Shown here piece after piece: positions 1 to 8,018 of a DNA stretch of 64,000 nucleotides. The notes below the pieces were generated by a model, which worked only from the letters and a program-made list of their open reading frames with translations, was not told the origin of the DNA and did no database searches. The stretch comes from Desulfosediminicola ganghwensis (GTDB taxonomy: Bacteria > Desulfobacterota > Desulfobulbia > Desulfobulbales > Desulfocapsaceae), in assembly GCF_005116675.2 (NCBI RefSeq), contig NZ_CP050699.1, positions 372,001 through 436,000 on the forward strand, written 5' to 3'. Every line of letters begins with the position of its first letter. Position 1 is the first letter of the stretch. The position numbers were made by a program, and so were the translations under genes.

Positions 1-1
1 C

Positions 2-958
2 AATGACATCCTCGATCTCTCCAAGATCGAGGCGGGGAGGATGACACTGACACTCCATCCGTTCTCGCCAAAGCATATTCTTGAGAGCATCAACAGCATG
101 TTTCTGCTCGCCGCCAAGCGAAAGGGCATACAGCTCTCCTACTCACTGGAACCGGAGGTCCCGGCCCTGGTGATCGGGGACGAACAACGTTTCTCGCAGA
201 TTCTGATGAACCTGGTGGGAAATTCGATCAAGTTCAGTGAACAGGGCACGATCCAGGTGAGCGTCAGTGCACCGCAGCACAGCGGCACAGATGGTGTCCT
301 GCTGGTGGAGGTTTCCGATTCCGGCATCGGTATTAACCTGGAAAAGCTCCCCAACATTTTCGAGTCGTTTACCCAGGTAGACACCGGTACGGCAAGGCTG
401 GGCTCAGGCCTTGGGCTGGCCATCGTCAAGCAACTCGTGCTGTTGATGGGTGGTGGGTTATGCGTTGACACCGAAGAAGGGCGCGGCACGGCCTTTTATA
501 TCCACCTGCCCTTCAGTTTCGCCGCCAGTGAGACTGAGTTGCCCATTCAGCAGCGTGAGGAGCAAGCAGAAAATCCGACCTTCTCACCGTTCCGGGCCCT
601 GGTGGTCGAGGACGATCCCGTCAGCGGTCTGGTCATAACAACCCTGCTCCAGAACATGGGTGGCAAAGTTGATCATGTGGTCTCGGCCCTGGGGGGCCTG
701 GAAAGACTCAACAACAGCTCCTACGACATTGTGATCCTTGACGTCCAGCTCCCCGATCTCAGCGGGCTGGAACTCGTGAAGAAAATCCGCCTGGACCCTG
801 AGCTGCAGGAATACAGTACAACCCCGGTCATCGCCATGACCGCCAACGCCATGCCCGGTGACAGGGCAAAATGCCTCGCCGCCGGGATGACTGACTATAT
901 CTCCAAACCGGTGGAAAGGGATCTGCTGGTTACCACGCTTTCCCGGTATCTGGATTGA
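2..958 (+). CDS. Hybrid sensor histidine kinase/response regulator, C-terminal part (5' truncated by window edge)
   Basis: The reading frame is open from base 2, and the first residues (NDILDLSKIEAGR) are the typical end of a HisKA dimerisation helix, so the phospho-accepting His lies just outside the window. A HATPase_c domain follows, with N box (MNLVGNSIKF), G1 box (VSDSGIGI) and G2 box (GSGLGLAIVK). A receiver domain occupies about the last 125 residues, with the acidic pair in VVEDDP, the phospho-acceptor Asp in VILDVQLPD and the conserved Lys in ISKPVE. The protein is therefore a multistep phosphorelay kinase. Its input domain and ligand cannot be seen. The ATG at 41 lies inside the domain and is not a credible start. 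No partner gene follows; a transposase remnant comes next. Confidence 0.93.
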   Translation, partial: NDILDLSKIEAGRMTLTLHPFSPKHILESINSMFLLAAKRKGIQLSYSLEPEVPALVIGDEQRFSQILMNLVGNSIKFSEQGTIQVSVSAPQHSGTDGVLLVEVSDSGIGINLEKLPNIFESFTQVDTGTARLGSGLGLAIVKQLVLLMGGGLCVDTEEGRGTAFYIHLPFSFAASETELPIQQREEQAENPTFSPFRALVVEDDPVSGLVITTLLQNMGGKVDHVVSALGGLERLNNSSYDIVILDVQLPDLSGLELVKKIRLDPELQEYSTTPVIAMTANAMPGDRAKCLAAGMTDYISKPVERDLLVTTLSRYLD

Positions 959-1071
959 CAGGAGACCGCAATAAGGCTGTTTGGTAATCCGGTTTTCCTG
1001 AAAGCGATGGGCTGTGCTTCAACATAGTCGTATTCCATCAGCAGAGCGTGCGAGTTGGGATCACGAGTTGG

Positions 1072-1345
1072 GGTCAGGTCGTGACTTTTGACTAATCGCT
1101 GTTCGCAGATACTATCTTGCTTACTGTCGAATAATGCAAGCCTATGTGCGCCGCTATCTGCTTCTGCGTGTACCCGAATTCCAGATGGGCCTTGACGATG
1201 TCGGCATCTCTTTGAGCCTTACCTTCCCTGCCCGCACCATTGAACAACTCCGTGAGTTGAGGCCTACCTGCATGCCTCTGCACTTTGGGAATTTCTTCGG
1301 CCAGGGATTGCCCCTTGAGATGCGAACCCAACCCATCCATAAATG
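1072..1345. repeat. RAYT 3'-end direct repeat, copy A
   Basis: The last ~250 bp of the RAYT remnant plus its downstream flank, starting at a shared GGTCAGGTC, recur at 3430-3697 in the same orientation with only scattered substitutions. The encoded C-terminal ~80 residues differ at only a few positions, for example Asp-Ala-Asp versus Asp-Val-Asp and Ala-His versus Arg-His in the helix-turn-helix. The two copies bracket the spore-photoproduct-lyase-like gene. Confidence 0.8.
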
Positions 1346-1800
1346 GTTCGCTGCCATATACAACCTGGGCCCGGAGTTGTTCCCATGGTGATGATGGATT
1401 GAGGCAGCCTTCATAAACGAACTCTATATAACGTTATCTGGCGATGGCCTTTCGTGAAGCAAATTGCTTTAGACCCCAGCCCATCGCCAAAAACTTCTCT
1501 TTCTCTGCAAACTTCCCCGTAGCCGTAGCATGATAGCTGCTCCAGCGCCATTTTACAAGGTGATCGCAGAGCCTGGCACGTACAGGATTGAGAACGATAT
1601 ATCTGCACAGCTCGAGAAGATGTGAATCCTTTTCCACCAGGATCGACGTATACCTGCCCTGGAAAACATGCCCGACAGTATTATGTGCTCTATTGGTATA
1701 CTGGGTGTACACACCGTTGAGCTGCCGCATGCCGGCAGAAAGATTCCCATCAGGAGTCTCAACAAGAAGATGGCAATGGTTGTCCATCAGGCAGGAGGTT
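1092..1800 (-). pseudogene. REP-associated tyrosine transposase (RAYT, Y1_Tnp) remnant: 5' truncated, one in-frame stop
   Basis: Two open segments (1787-1434 and 1340-1092) lie in one reading frame. The upper one carries the HUH histidine pair (DNHCHLL), the conserved MRQLNGVYTQ and FQGRY blocks and the tyrosine helix (CRYIVLNPVRARL). The lower one carries the typical C-terminal helix-turn-helix (GYTQKQIAAHIGLHYSTVSK). Between them the frame reads KAIAR-stop-RYIEFVYEGCLNP and continues smoothly into VVYGSEPFMDGLGS. A single TAA at 1434-1436 is therefore the only interruption. About 60 N-terminal residues expected upstream of CLMDNH are missing; a stop lies just five codons before the ATG. The gene is dead as a single-chain transposase. 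Family assignment rests on motif recognition. Confidence 0.85.
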
Positions 1801-1990
1801 TATCTTGTCCCAAATTCAATGAGTAGTTAGCAGTAGTGTCTTTCACGATTTCAGGTGAGTTGCTGTGACATGAAAAATAGTTAAAAGATGCTGAATTTGG
1901 TTAAAAATGGAGTGGATTAGTATAATTAGTATACTGTCTATAAATGTGCACAAGGGTAGTTTGAAATACTCCTTCACCAAGGACTGTTAG

Positions 1991-2018
1991 GCGATGCTGT
2001 TTAGGCATCGTCTTTTTT
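1991..2018 (+). terminator. Rho-independent terminator-like hairpin
   Basis: CGATGC at 1992-1997 pairs with GCATCG at 2005-2010 across a 7-nt loop and is followed directly by TCTTTTTT. It lies upstream of the gene at 2124, so it would end transcription arriving from the left and insulate that gene. The DNA from 1801 to 2123 holds no gene and is visibly AT-richer than its surroundings. Confidence 0.6.
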
Positions 2019-2123
2019 CGTTGGTTGTGCTATCTGCTGTGGACAAGGTGTAATACCTTCTTATGTTGCTGTCAGAAAATCCTCAAGCCATATTTTTTAC
2101 ATTAAAAGAGCGAAATAATTCCG

Positions 2124-3386
2124 ATGAACGCAAATCTTGAAAAAATAGATCTTTTCACCAGGCTTCCCGAGACAAGCAAGGAATTTTTGATTTCCATAAG
2201 TAACGATCATAAATTTTCGTTTCAGCAACTGCGTTTTCTTGTGGAGTTCGAGACAGATCTTTTTTGCTGGCAAGTCGGATCATTAGAGCAATTTTATAAC
2301 GATGGTTGCAAACAGAACACTGCGGATAAGAAAGGGGTGAAAAAAGTATTTTCTCAGCTTGAATCTGGGTATTTGAGTTTGAAAAATAATCAGAAAAGTT
2401 ATGAGAAATGTGAAAATGCTTTTGCAGAAACCACATTTCCTAAAGAACAAATTGTCACCAAGCCCCTCCATGGCAGTATCATGGGGCAATGTCCCGTGGC
2501 ATCAGAAAAAACCAGATGTTGTAATCTGAGGACTCTCGATGCGGTACAACAATGTGGTTTTGAATGCAGTTACTGTTCAATTCAGTCCTTTTATCACAAC
2601 AATCAGGTGAGCTTTACCGAAGATTTTCCTAAGCATTTACAAGACCTTTCATTAGATCCTGATAAAACTTATCATATTGGGACAGGGCAATCGTCAGACT
2701 CACTTATGTGGGGCAATAGAGATGGGCTTCTGGATTGTCTTTGTGAGTTTGCTGAGAAGAACCCCAATGTCATACTAGAGCTTAAAACAAAGAGTTCTAA
2801 TATCGGCTATTTTCTCAAAAATAAGCCGCCTTCCAATACGGTTTTCACCTGGTCTCTTAATAGTGATGTGGTTATCGCAGCAGAGGAAAAAGGGACGGCA
2901 AGTCTTAAAAAACGGTTAGAAAGTGCTGAGAAACTAGCCTCATGCTCCATTCCAGTGGGTTTTCATTTTCACCCTATGGTTTGGTATAAGGGCTGGAAGG
3001 ACGACTATCAATATATTGCCAAAAAGATTGTTGAGATGTTTCGCCCCGAGCAGGTTGTGATGATTTCCATTGGAACCCTCACTTTTATAAAGCCGGTGCT
3101 TAAAAGAATTCGCGCAAGGATGCTCCAAAGTTCGATTTTGCAAATGCCCACCGTAGACTCGGCAGGTAAACTGAGCTACCCTCTGGATATCAAAAGAGAT
3201 CTCTTTACAGGAGTCTATGATGCTTTTCCTGCCAGTTGGCAAGAACAGGTTTTCTTTTATATGTGTATGGAAGATGAATCTCTTTGGGAGCCAGTTTTTG
3301 GCAGAAGTTACGCCAACAATGAGGATTTCGAACACGATATGTTGCAAAACTATAGGGAAAAAATAAAGAGTATTGCCAAAGGGTAA
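2124..3386 (+). CDS. Spore photoproduct lyase-like radical SAM protein
   Basis: The 420-residue protein carries a radical SAM cluster motif C-x3-C-x2-C at Cys144, Cys148 and Cys151 (CGFECSYC). SPL-family features around it include a Cys-rich lead-in (KTRCCNLRTLD), the GTGQSSDSL and LELKTKSSN blocks and a SIPVGFHFHPM segment. Family members use a 5'-deoxyadenosyl radical, and the founding enzyme repairs the spore thymine dimer in Firmicutes. Homologues in non-sporulating bacteria exist and their substrate is generally unknown, so a DNA-repair role here is only inferred. The gene is AT-rich with codon choice unlike its neighbours. It sits alone between two RAYT 3' fragments, which suggests horizontal acquisition. 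The ribosome-binding site before 2124 is weak. Confidence 0.8.
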   Translation: MNANLEKIDLFTRLPETSKEFLISISNDHKFSFQQLRFLVEFETDLFCWQVGSLEQFYNDGCKQNTADKKGVKKVFSQLESGYLSLKNNQKSYEKCENAFAETTFPKEQIVTKPLHGSIMGQCPVASEKTRCCNLRTLDAVQQCGFECSYCSIQSFYHNNQVSFTEDFPKHLQDLSLDPDKTYHIGTGQSSDSLMWGNRDGLLDCLCEFAEKNPNVILELKTKSSNIGYFLKNKPPSNTVFTWSLNSDVVIAAEEKGTASLKKRLESAEKLASCSIPVGFHFHPMVWYKGWKDDYQYIAKKIVEMFRPEQVVMISIGTLTFIKPVLKRIRARMLQSSILQMPTVDSAGKLSYPLDIKRDLFTGVYDAFPASWQEQVFFYMCMEDESLWEPVFGRSYANNEDFEHDMLQNYREKIKSIAKG

Positions 3387-3429
3387 TTGTTCTTTTGAGA
3401 AGAGATAATTTTACAAATGTGCTGAATTA

Positions 3430-3697
3430 GGTCAGGTCTTGAATTTTGACTATTTACTGTTCGCAGATACTATCTTGCTTACCGTCGAGTAGTGCAAACC
3501 TATGTGCCTGGCTATCTGCTTCTGCGTGTACCCGAATTCCAGATGGGCCTTGACGATGTCGACATCCCTTTGAGCCTTACCTTCCCTGCCCGCACCATTG
3601 AACAACTCCGTGAGTTGAGGCCTACCTGCATGCCTTTGCACTTTGGGAATTTCCTCAGCCAGGGATTGCCCCTTGAGGTGCGAACGCAACCTATCTA
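3430..3697 (-). pseudogene. Second RAYT fragment (C-terminal helix-turn-helix only); direct repeat copy B
   Basis: The minus strand from 3689 to 3450 encodes a near-identical copy of the C-terminal ~79 residues of the RAYT at 1092-1340, ending in the GLHYSTVSKIVSANS helix-turn-helix. Similarity stops at about 3697. An 11-bp palindrome and the left end of the first IS4 element follow immediately. The catalytic Y1 domain is absent, so this is a non-functional fragment. It may have been cut by the IS insertion or by a rearrangement beside it. Confidence 0.82.
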
Positions 3698-3700
3698 TCG

Positions 3701-3711
3701 GGGTCTGACCC
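3701..3711. repeat. 11-bp palindrome GGGTCTGACCC at left IS boundary (copy 1)
   Basis: GGGTCTGACCC is a perfect palindrome around a central T. It abuts the left terminal repeat of IS copy 1 and recurs exactly between the two IS copies at 5276-5286. It resembles the short GGGTC/GACCC REP-like palindromes I associate with RAYT loci. It may be a target duplication, a targeted REP-like site, or both. Confidence 0.75.
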
Positions 3712-5275
3712 GAATGGCGCTAGTTTAAGCCTTTTTTTCATATCTGCTCCGATGCTGTATTTCGACCATTTCACTTCTAGGTTTGTTGAGTAACTGATAA
3801 GGTTTTGGTCTTCGCTTAAGACACCGCGGATCGCTTCGTCCAGGCCTGTCGAAAACTTTGCAACGAGCCACGACAAAGGATAAATCTGAGAGCATGTTTT
3901 GTCTTTCATTTGTGCTCAACCTAGAGGACCCCAACCGTGGTTCCCAACTTCTAATAGCCTGTAGACTTCCTTTGAAACTGATAGACCGGATATCAATGTC
4001 TACCAGCTGTGTCGCTTGTAACATTATGCGCCGGATGCAGTTGTACGCTATGAAGTACATTAAAATTTCTTTCTTTATCATTTCAGGCGATTGGCACCGG
4101 AGGATATCAAATCCCATCGTTGTCTTGATATCACGAAAGAAAAGTTCGACATCCCAACGCTTAAGGTATAACGCTGCAATTTCGTCTTTCAGGTACTGAT
4201 CTTGATCGATTAGCGTGGTAACAATATGAAATTCTTTTGTTCTAAACCCTGATTGAGTCACCTTTACTTTGATTTGTCTCATAACGAGTTTGTCGGGAAG
4301 GTCCTCCCAGGTTTTCCGCGAATACGACACCATTTCCCTGTATACTGGTTTTTTCCATTCAATCAGTAGATCATCAGGAGCGAATTCTTTAATGCAGTTT
4401 TTCCTACCGACTGGTTTTCTACGAGCAAGTGTTATCACACTATCAACACAGCGTTTTTTCAGCTCGGCTAAATCGAAGTAACTACAAAAACCTTTATCAC
4501 CAAGAAAGATATCACCAGCCTCAAAGGTGGACCACTGCTTACGGAACAATGGAAGTTCGTTACTCTTTTTATTACCGATGGCATAGCTGAGCATTGTTCC
4601 GGTTTGCAATGAAAAGTATGCGCATATTCGTGCTGAGGGGAAGCCGCATCCTGGTTTCTGGTTCGATGACTGTGGCCAAAGCTCTTGATTTTCTGCTGTA
4701 TCCGCCATTGTAACACCTGTCCCATCAACAACAATTACCTGGCGATCATTTAATGAATGAGATGCACGTCGTGCTCCGGACCATTTAGCAGTATGTTGAA
4801 ACACCTCAACAAGCAGATTTTCATCTAATTTCTTACGTGCACAGCAATATGAAGCGGTAGATGATGATGGAAGCCGAAGGCCGTGGTTAGATGCATATGA
4901 TTGCAACTTTTTTACAGCTTCTCTACATCCACCGTCTGCATCAAGGACTTGGCCTAAGAAGGACCAAAAAGTGTTTTCCTTGGTAAACAAACGTCGTCTG
5001 CTCATCTTTCCCGAAGGATCCTGTTTGAGCAATTTCGTGGGAATGAATTGCCCAAAAATCTCTCCTATCTGTTTAAAAGAGTTCTGTCTGAGGGAAGTGA
5101 TTTTTCGAGCAAATTTTTGTTGTTGGCTATGAGGTTTTCTACCTCGTTTGGGAAGGTGAAAACCGGGCAACATTGGCATGATTTGGTGTTGGTTTCGCAT
5201 AGCAAATTATACCAATTTTTGCCAATATATTCAGTTGCTTTTCACCTATAAAACACGCTTAAACTAGCGCCATTC
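3712..5275 (-). mobile_element. IS4-family insertion sequence, copy 1 (1564 bp)
   Basis: The element is bounded by 19-bp perfect terminal inverted repeats: GAATGGCGCTAGTTTAAGC at 3712-3730 and its complement at 5257-5275. It contains one transposase gene on the minus strand. The only base difference from copy 2 that I found is T at 3776 versus C at 5351, which is synonymous. The element lies directly against the RAYT fragment, separated only by the 11-bp palindrome. Confidence 0.93.
3725..5200 (-). CDS. IS4-family DDE transposase (copy 1)
   Basis: The 491-residue protein shows the DDE triad of IS4 transposases: Asp159 in VIVVDGTG, Asp235 in FLGDKGF and Glu352. Glu352 sits in the IS4 signature Y-x2-R-x3-E-x6-K (Tyr345, Arg348, Glu352, Lys359). 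The N-terminal ~100 residues are basic and probably bind the terminal repeats. The reading frame is full length and undamaged, so the enzyme is presumably active. The stop codon falls within the left terminal repeat, as is usual for compact elements. The encoded protein is identical to that of copy 2. Confidence 0.95.
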   Translation of the reverse strand: MRNQHQIMPMLPGFHLPKRGRKPHSQQQKFARKITSLRQNSFKQIGEIFGQFIPTKLLKQDPSGKMSRRRLFTKENTFWSFLGQVLDADGGCREAVKKLQSYASNHGLRLPSSSTASYCCARKKLDENLLVEVFQHTAKWSGARRASHSLNDRQVIVVDGTGVTMADTAENQELWPQSSNQKPGCGFPSARICAYFSLQTGTMLSYAIGNKKSNELPLFRKQWSTFEAGDIFLGDKGFCSYFDLAELKKRCVDSVITLARRKPVGRKNCIKEFAPDDLLIEWKKPVYREMVSYSRKTWEDLPDKLVMRQIKVKVTQSGFRTKEFHIVTTLIDQDQYLKDEIAALYLKRWDVELFFRDIKTTMGFDILRCQSPEMIKKEILMYFIAYNCIRRIMLQATQLVDIDIRSISFKGSLQAIRSWEPRLGSSRLSTNERQNMLSDLSFVVARCKVFDRPGRSDPRCLKRRPKPYQLLNKPRSEMVEIQHRSRYEKKA

Positions 5276-5305
5276 GGGTCTGACCCGAATGGCGCTAGTT
5301 TAAGC
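5257..5305. repeat. IS-IS junction: 49-bp near-continuous palindrome
   Basis: The right terminal repeat of copy 1 (5257-5275), the palindromic spacer GGGTCTGACCC (5276-5286) and the left terminal repeat of copy 2 (5287-5305) form one perfect inverted repeat of 24-bp arms around a single central T. Abutted IS ends are often reactive transposition substrates in other IS families. The spacer length equals the flank repeat, so the tandem is built of two 1575-bp units. Confidence 0.85.
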
Positions 5306-6850
5306 CTTTTTTTCATATCTGCTCCGATGCTGTATTTCGACCATTTCACTCCTAGGTTTGTTGAGTAACTGATAAGGTTTTGGTCTTCGCTTAAGACACC
5401 GCGGATCGCTTCGTCCAGGCCTGTCGAAAACTTTGCAACGAGCCACGACAAAGGATAAATCTGAGAGCATGTTTTGTCTTTCATTTGTGCTCAACCTAGA
5501 GGACCCCAACCGTGGTTCCCAACTTCTAATAGCCTGTAGACTTCCTTTGAAACTGATAGACCGGATATCAATGTCTACCAGCTGTGTCGCTTGTAACATT
5601 ATGCGCCGGATGCAGTTGTACGCTATGAAGTACATTAAAATTTCTTTCTTTATCATTTCAGGCGATTGGCACCGGAGGATATCAAATCCCATCGTTGTCT
5701 TGATATCACGAAAGAAAAGTTCGACATCCCAACGCTTAAGGTATAACGCTGCAATTTCGTCTTTCAGGTACTGATCTTGATCGATTAGCGTGGTAACAAT
5801 ATGAAATTCTTTTGTTCTAAACCCTGATTGAGTCACCTTTACTTTGATTTGTCTCATAACGAGTTTGTCGGGAAGGTCCTCCCAGGTTTTCCGCGAATAC
5901 GACACCATTTCCCTGTATACTGGTTTTTTCCATTCAATCAGTAGATCATCAGGAGCGAATTCTTTAATGCAGTTTTTCCTACCGACTGGTTTTCTACGAG
6001 CAAGTGTTATCACACTATCAACACAGCGTTTTTTCAGCTCGGCTAAATCGAAGTAACTACAAAAACCTTTATCACCAAGAAAGATATCACCAGCCTCAAA
6101 GGTGGACCACTGCTTACGGAACAATGGAAGTTCGTTACTCTTTTTATTACCGATGGCATAGCTGAGCATTGTTCCGGTTTGCAATGAAAAGTATGCGCAT
6201 ATTCGTGCTGAGGGGAAGCCGCATCCTGGTTTCTGGTTCGATGACTGTGGCCAAAGCTCTTGATTTTCTGCTGTATCCGCCATTGTAACACCTGTCCCAT
6301 CAACAACAATTACCTGGCGATCATTTAATGAATGAGATGCACGTCGTGCTCCGGACCATTTAGCAGTATGTTGAAACACCTCAACAAGCAGATTTTCATC
6401 TAATTTCTTACGTGCACAGCAATATGAAGCGGTAGATGATGATGGAAGCCGAAGGCCGTGGTTAGATGCATATGATTGCAACTTTTTTACAGCTTCTCTA
6501 CATCCACCGTCTGCATCAAGGACTTGGCCTAAGAAGGACCAAAAAGTGTTTTCCTTGGTAAACAAACGTCGTCTGCTCATCTTTCCCGAAGGATCCTGTT
6601 TGAGCAATTTCGTGGGAATGAATTGCCCAAAAATCTCTCCTATCTGTTTAAAAGAGTTCTGTCTGAGGGAAGTGATTTTTCGAGCAAATTTTTGTTGTTG
6701 GCTATGAGGTTTTCTACCTCGTTTGGGAAGGTGAAAACCGGGCAACATTGGCATGATTTGGTGTTGGTTTCGCATAGCAAATTATACCAATTTTTGCCAA
6801 TATATTCAGTTGCTTTTCACCTATAAAACACGCTTAAACTAGCGCCATTC
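5287..6850 (-). mobile_element. IS4-family insertion sequence, copy 2 (1564 bp)
   Basis: This element has the same length and the same 19-bp terminal repeats (5287-5305 and 6832-6850) as copy 1, in direct orientation. Its right flank (AGGATAATCCA) does not match the 11-bp palindrome on its left, so it is not bounded by a normal target duplication. The right end stops 13 bp before the start codon of the LysE-type gene, leaving only an AGGA ribosome-binding site. The gene's original promoter has therefore been displaced. Confidence 0.93.
5300..6775 (-). CDS. IS4-family DDE transposase (copy 2)
   Basis: The protein is identical over all 491 residues to the transposase at 3725-5200, with the same DDE residues (Asp159, Asp235, Glu352) and YREK signature. 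It is intact. Two intact identical copies point to a very recent duplication. Homologous recombination between them would delete one 1575-bp unit. Confidence 0.95.
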   Translation of the reverse strand: MRNQHQIMPMLPGFHLPKRGRKPHSQQQKFARKITSLRQNSFKQIGEIFGQFIPTKLLKQDPSGKMSRRRLFTKENTFWSFLGQVLDADGGCREAVKKLQSYASNHGLRLPSSSTASYCCARKKLDENLLVEVFQHTAKWSGARRASHSLNDRQVIVVDGTGVTMADTAENQELWPQSSNQKPGCGFPSARICAYFSLQTGTMLSYAIGNKKSNELPLFRKQWSTFEAGDIFLGDKGFCSYFDLAELKKRCVDSVITLARRKPVGRKNCIKEFAPDDLLIEWKKPVYREMVSYSRKTWEDLPDKLVMRQIKVKVTQSGFRTKEFHIVTTLIDQDQYLKDEIAALYLKRWDVELFFRDIKTTMGFDILRCQSPEMIKKEILMYFIAYNCIRRIMLQATQLVDIDIRSISFKGSLQAIRSWEPRLGSSRLSTNERQNMLSDLSFVVARCKVFDRPGRSDPRCLKRRPKPYQLLNKPRSEMVEIQHRSRYEKKA

Positions 6851-6863
6851 AGGATAATCCACC

Positions 6864-7496
6864 ATGACCATTGAAAGTTGGCTGTTGTTTCTGTCTATTA
6901 CCCTTGTTGCTACACTTAGCCCGGGTTCTGCCACTCTGGTAGTAACAGCCAATGCCTTACAGTATGGCCCAAACCGTGCTATCCTGACAATCCTTGGCAA
7001 TATCAGTGGCTTGTTTATGATGTCTCTCTGTTCAGTGATTGGGCTGAGCACCATAATTCTTTATTCCAACCTTGGCTTCACCCTGGTCAAAACCTTTGGC
7101 GCTCTCTATCTGATCTATCTCGGAATAAAATACTGGCAGAAGGGAATCACCCTTGCCCCCAGTACCCCAACGTCTGCTGCGCGTCTGGAAAAAAATAACT
7201 TTCGTCTGTACACCCAAGGCGTGCTTGTGGCTCTGACCAATCCGAAAGCGATCGCCTTCACCTCCGCACTTTTCCCACAATTCATTAACCCGGCAGAGCC
7301 TCTGGCATCACAATTCCTGGTTCTGGTGTCATCGCTCATGTCATGTTCCTTTAGCTGCCTTCTCTGTTATGCACATCTTTCCAATTCTATCGGCCGTAAA
7401 GCTCTGGCTTTACTGAACGGCCGAACCTGGGGAAAAGCATTCGGCTCACTCTTCATCGCCTCAGGGTTAGCCCTTGCCACCCTGAAAAACGATTAG
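6864..7496 (+). CDS. LysE/RhtB-family amino acid exporter
   Basis: This 210-residue, very hydrophobic protein has about six predicted membrane helices. It starts with the family signature (LSITLVATLSPGSATLVV) and carries the LTNPKAIAFTSALFPQF block typical of RhtB-type translocators, which export amino acids or homoserine lactones across the inner membrane. The substrate cannot be told from sequence. AGGA sits 9 bp before the ATG, immediately after the right end of IS copy 2, so present-day expression probably depends on the IS. A GNAT gene follows 17 bp downstream, likely co-transcribed. Confidence 0.88.
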   Translation: MTIESWLLFLSITLVATLSPGSATLVVTANALQYGPNRAILTILGNISGLFMMSLCSVIGLSTIILYSNLGFTLVKTFGALYLIYLGIKYWQKGITLAPSTPTSAARLEKNNFRLYTQGVLVALTNPKAIAFTSALFPQFINPAEPLASQFLVLVSSLMSCSFSCLLCYAHLSNSIGRKALALLNGRTWGKAFGSLFIASGLALATLKND

Positions 7497-7513
7497 CGGA
7501 ACATGGTATAATT

Positions 7514-7948
7514 ATGCCGAAAATTATTGATTGTTGCCATCTTGATAAATACCAGCAGGCCCGAATCGCAAACAGTCTGCGCTCTCAACTCATCGGCTTC
7601 AACAGCACGTTCTGTGATGACTCAGAAATCATGCCAGTCCTGTTCACGATCAAGCAGCAGGGGGAAATATGCGGGGGACTTGTCGGCCGTATAGCCTGGG
7701 AATGGATGCATATAGAGATCATCTGGCTCTCCTCCGGGCTTCGAAACAAAGGGTTCGGTAGACAACTCATTGAAAAAGCAGAGAAGATTGCCCGGCAAAA
7801 AGGCTGCACCGGCGTTCATCTGGATACCTTCAGCTTCCAGGCACCAGATTTCTATACCGGTATCGGCTATAAGATCTTCGGTAAAATAGAAGATTATCCA
7901 AAGGGCCAGTGCAGATATTTTCTCAAAAAGAAATTCGCAGACCAATAA
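7514..7948 (+). CDS. GNAT-family N-acetyltransferase
   Basis: The 144-residue single-domain protein has the acetyl-CoA pyrophosphate-binding motif A at RNKGFGRQLIEKAEKIA, preceded by the beta-4 strand IEIIWLSSGL. Motif B follows (GVHLDTFSFQAPDFYTGIGY), the usual YxxxGF-type C-terminal region. The acceptor substrate is unknown. Its closeness to the LysE-type exporter suggests a shared role in handling an amine or amino acid, but no specific substrate can be supported. Translation probably starts at 7514; the ribosome-binding site is weak. Confidence 0.85.
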   Translation: MPKIIDCCHLDKYQQARIANSLRSQLIGFNSTFCDDSEIMPVLFTIKQQGEICGGLVGRIAWEWMHIEIIWLSSGLRNKGFGRQLIEKAEKIARQKGCTGVHLDTFSFQAPDFYTGIGYKIFGKIEDYPKGQCRYFLKKKFADQ

Positions 7949-8018
7949 CAACAGCCGGACACACCTTTATCAGCCTCAACCAGTGAGCTGAATATTTTAA
8001 TTTTTACCAACATTCTGG

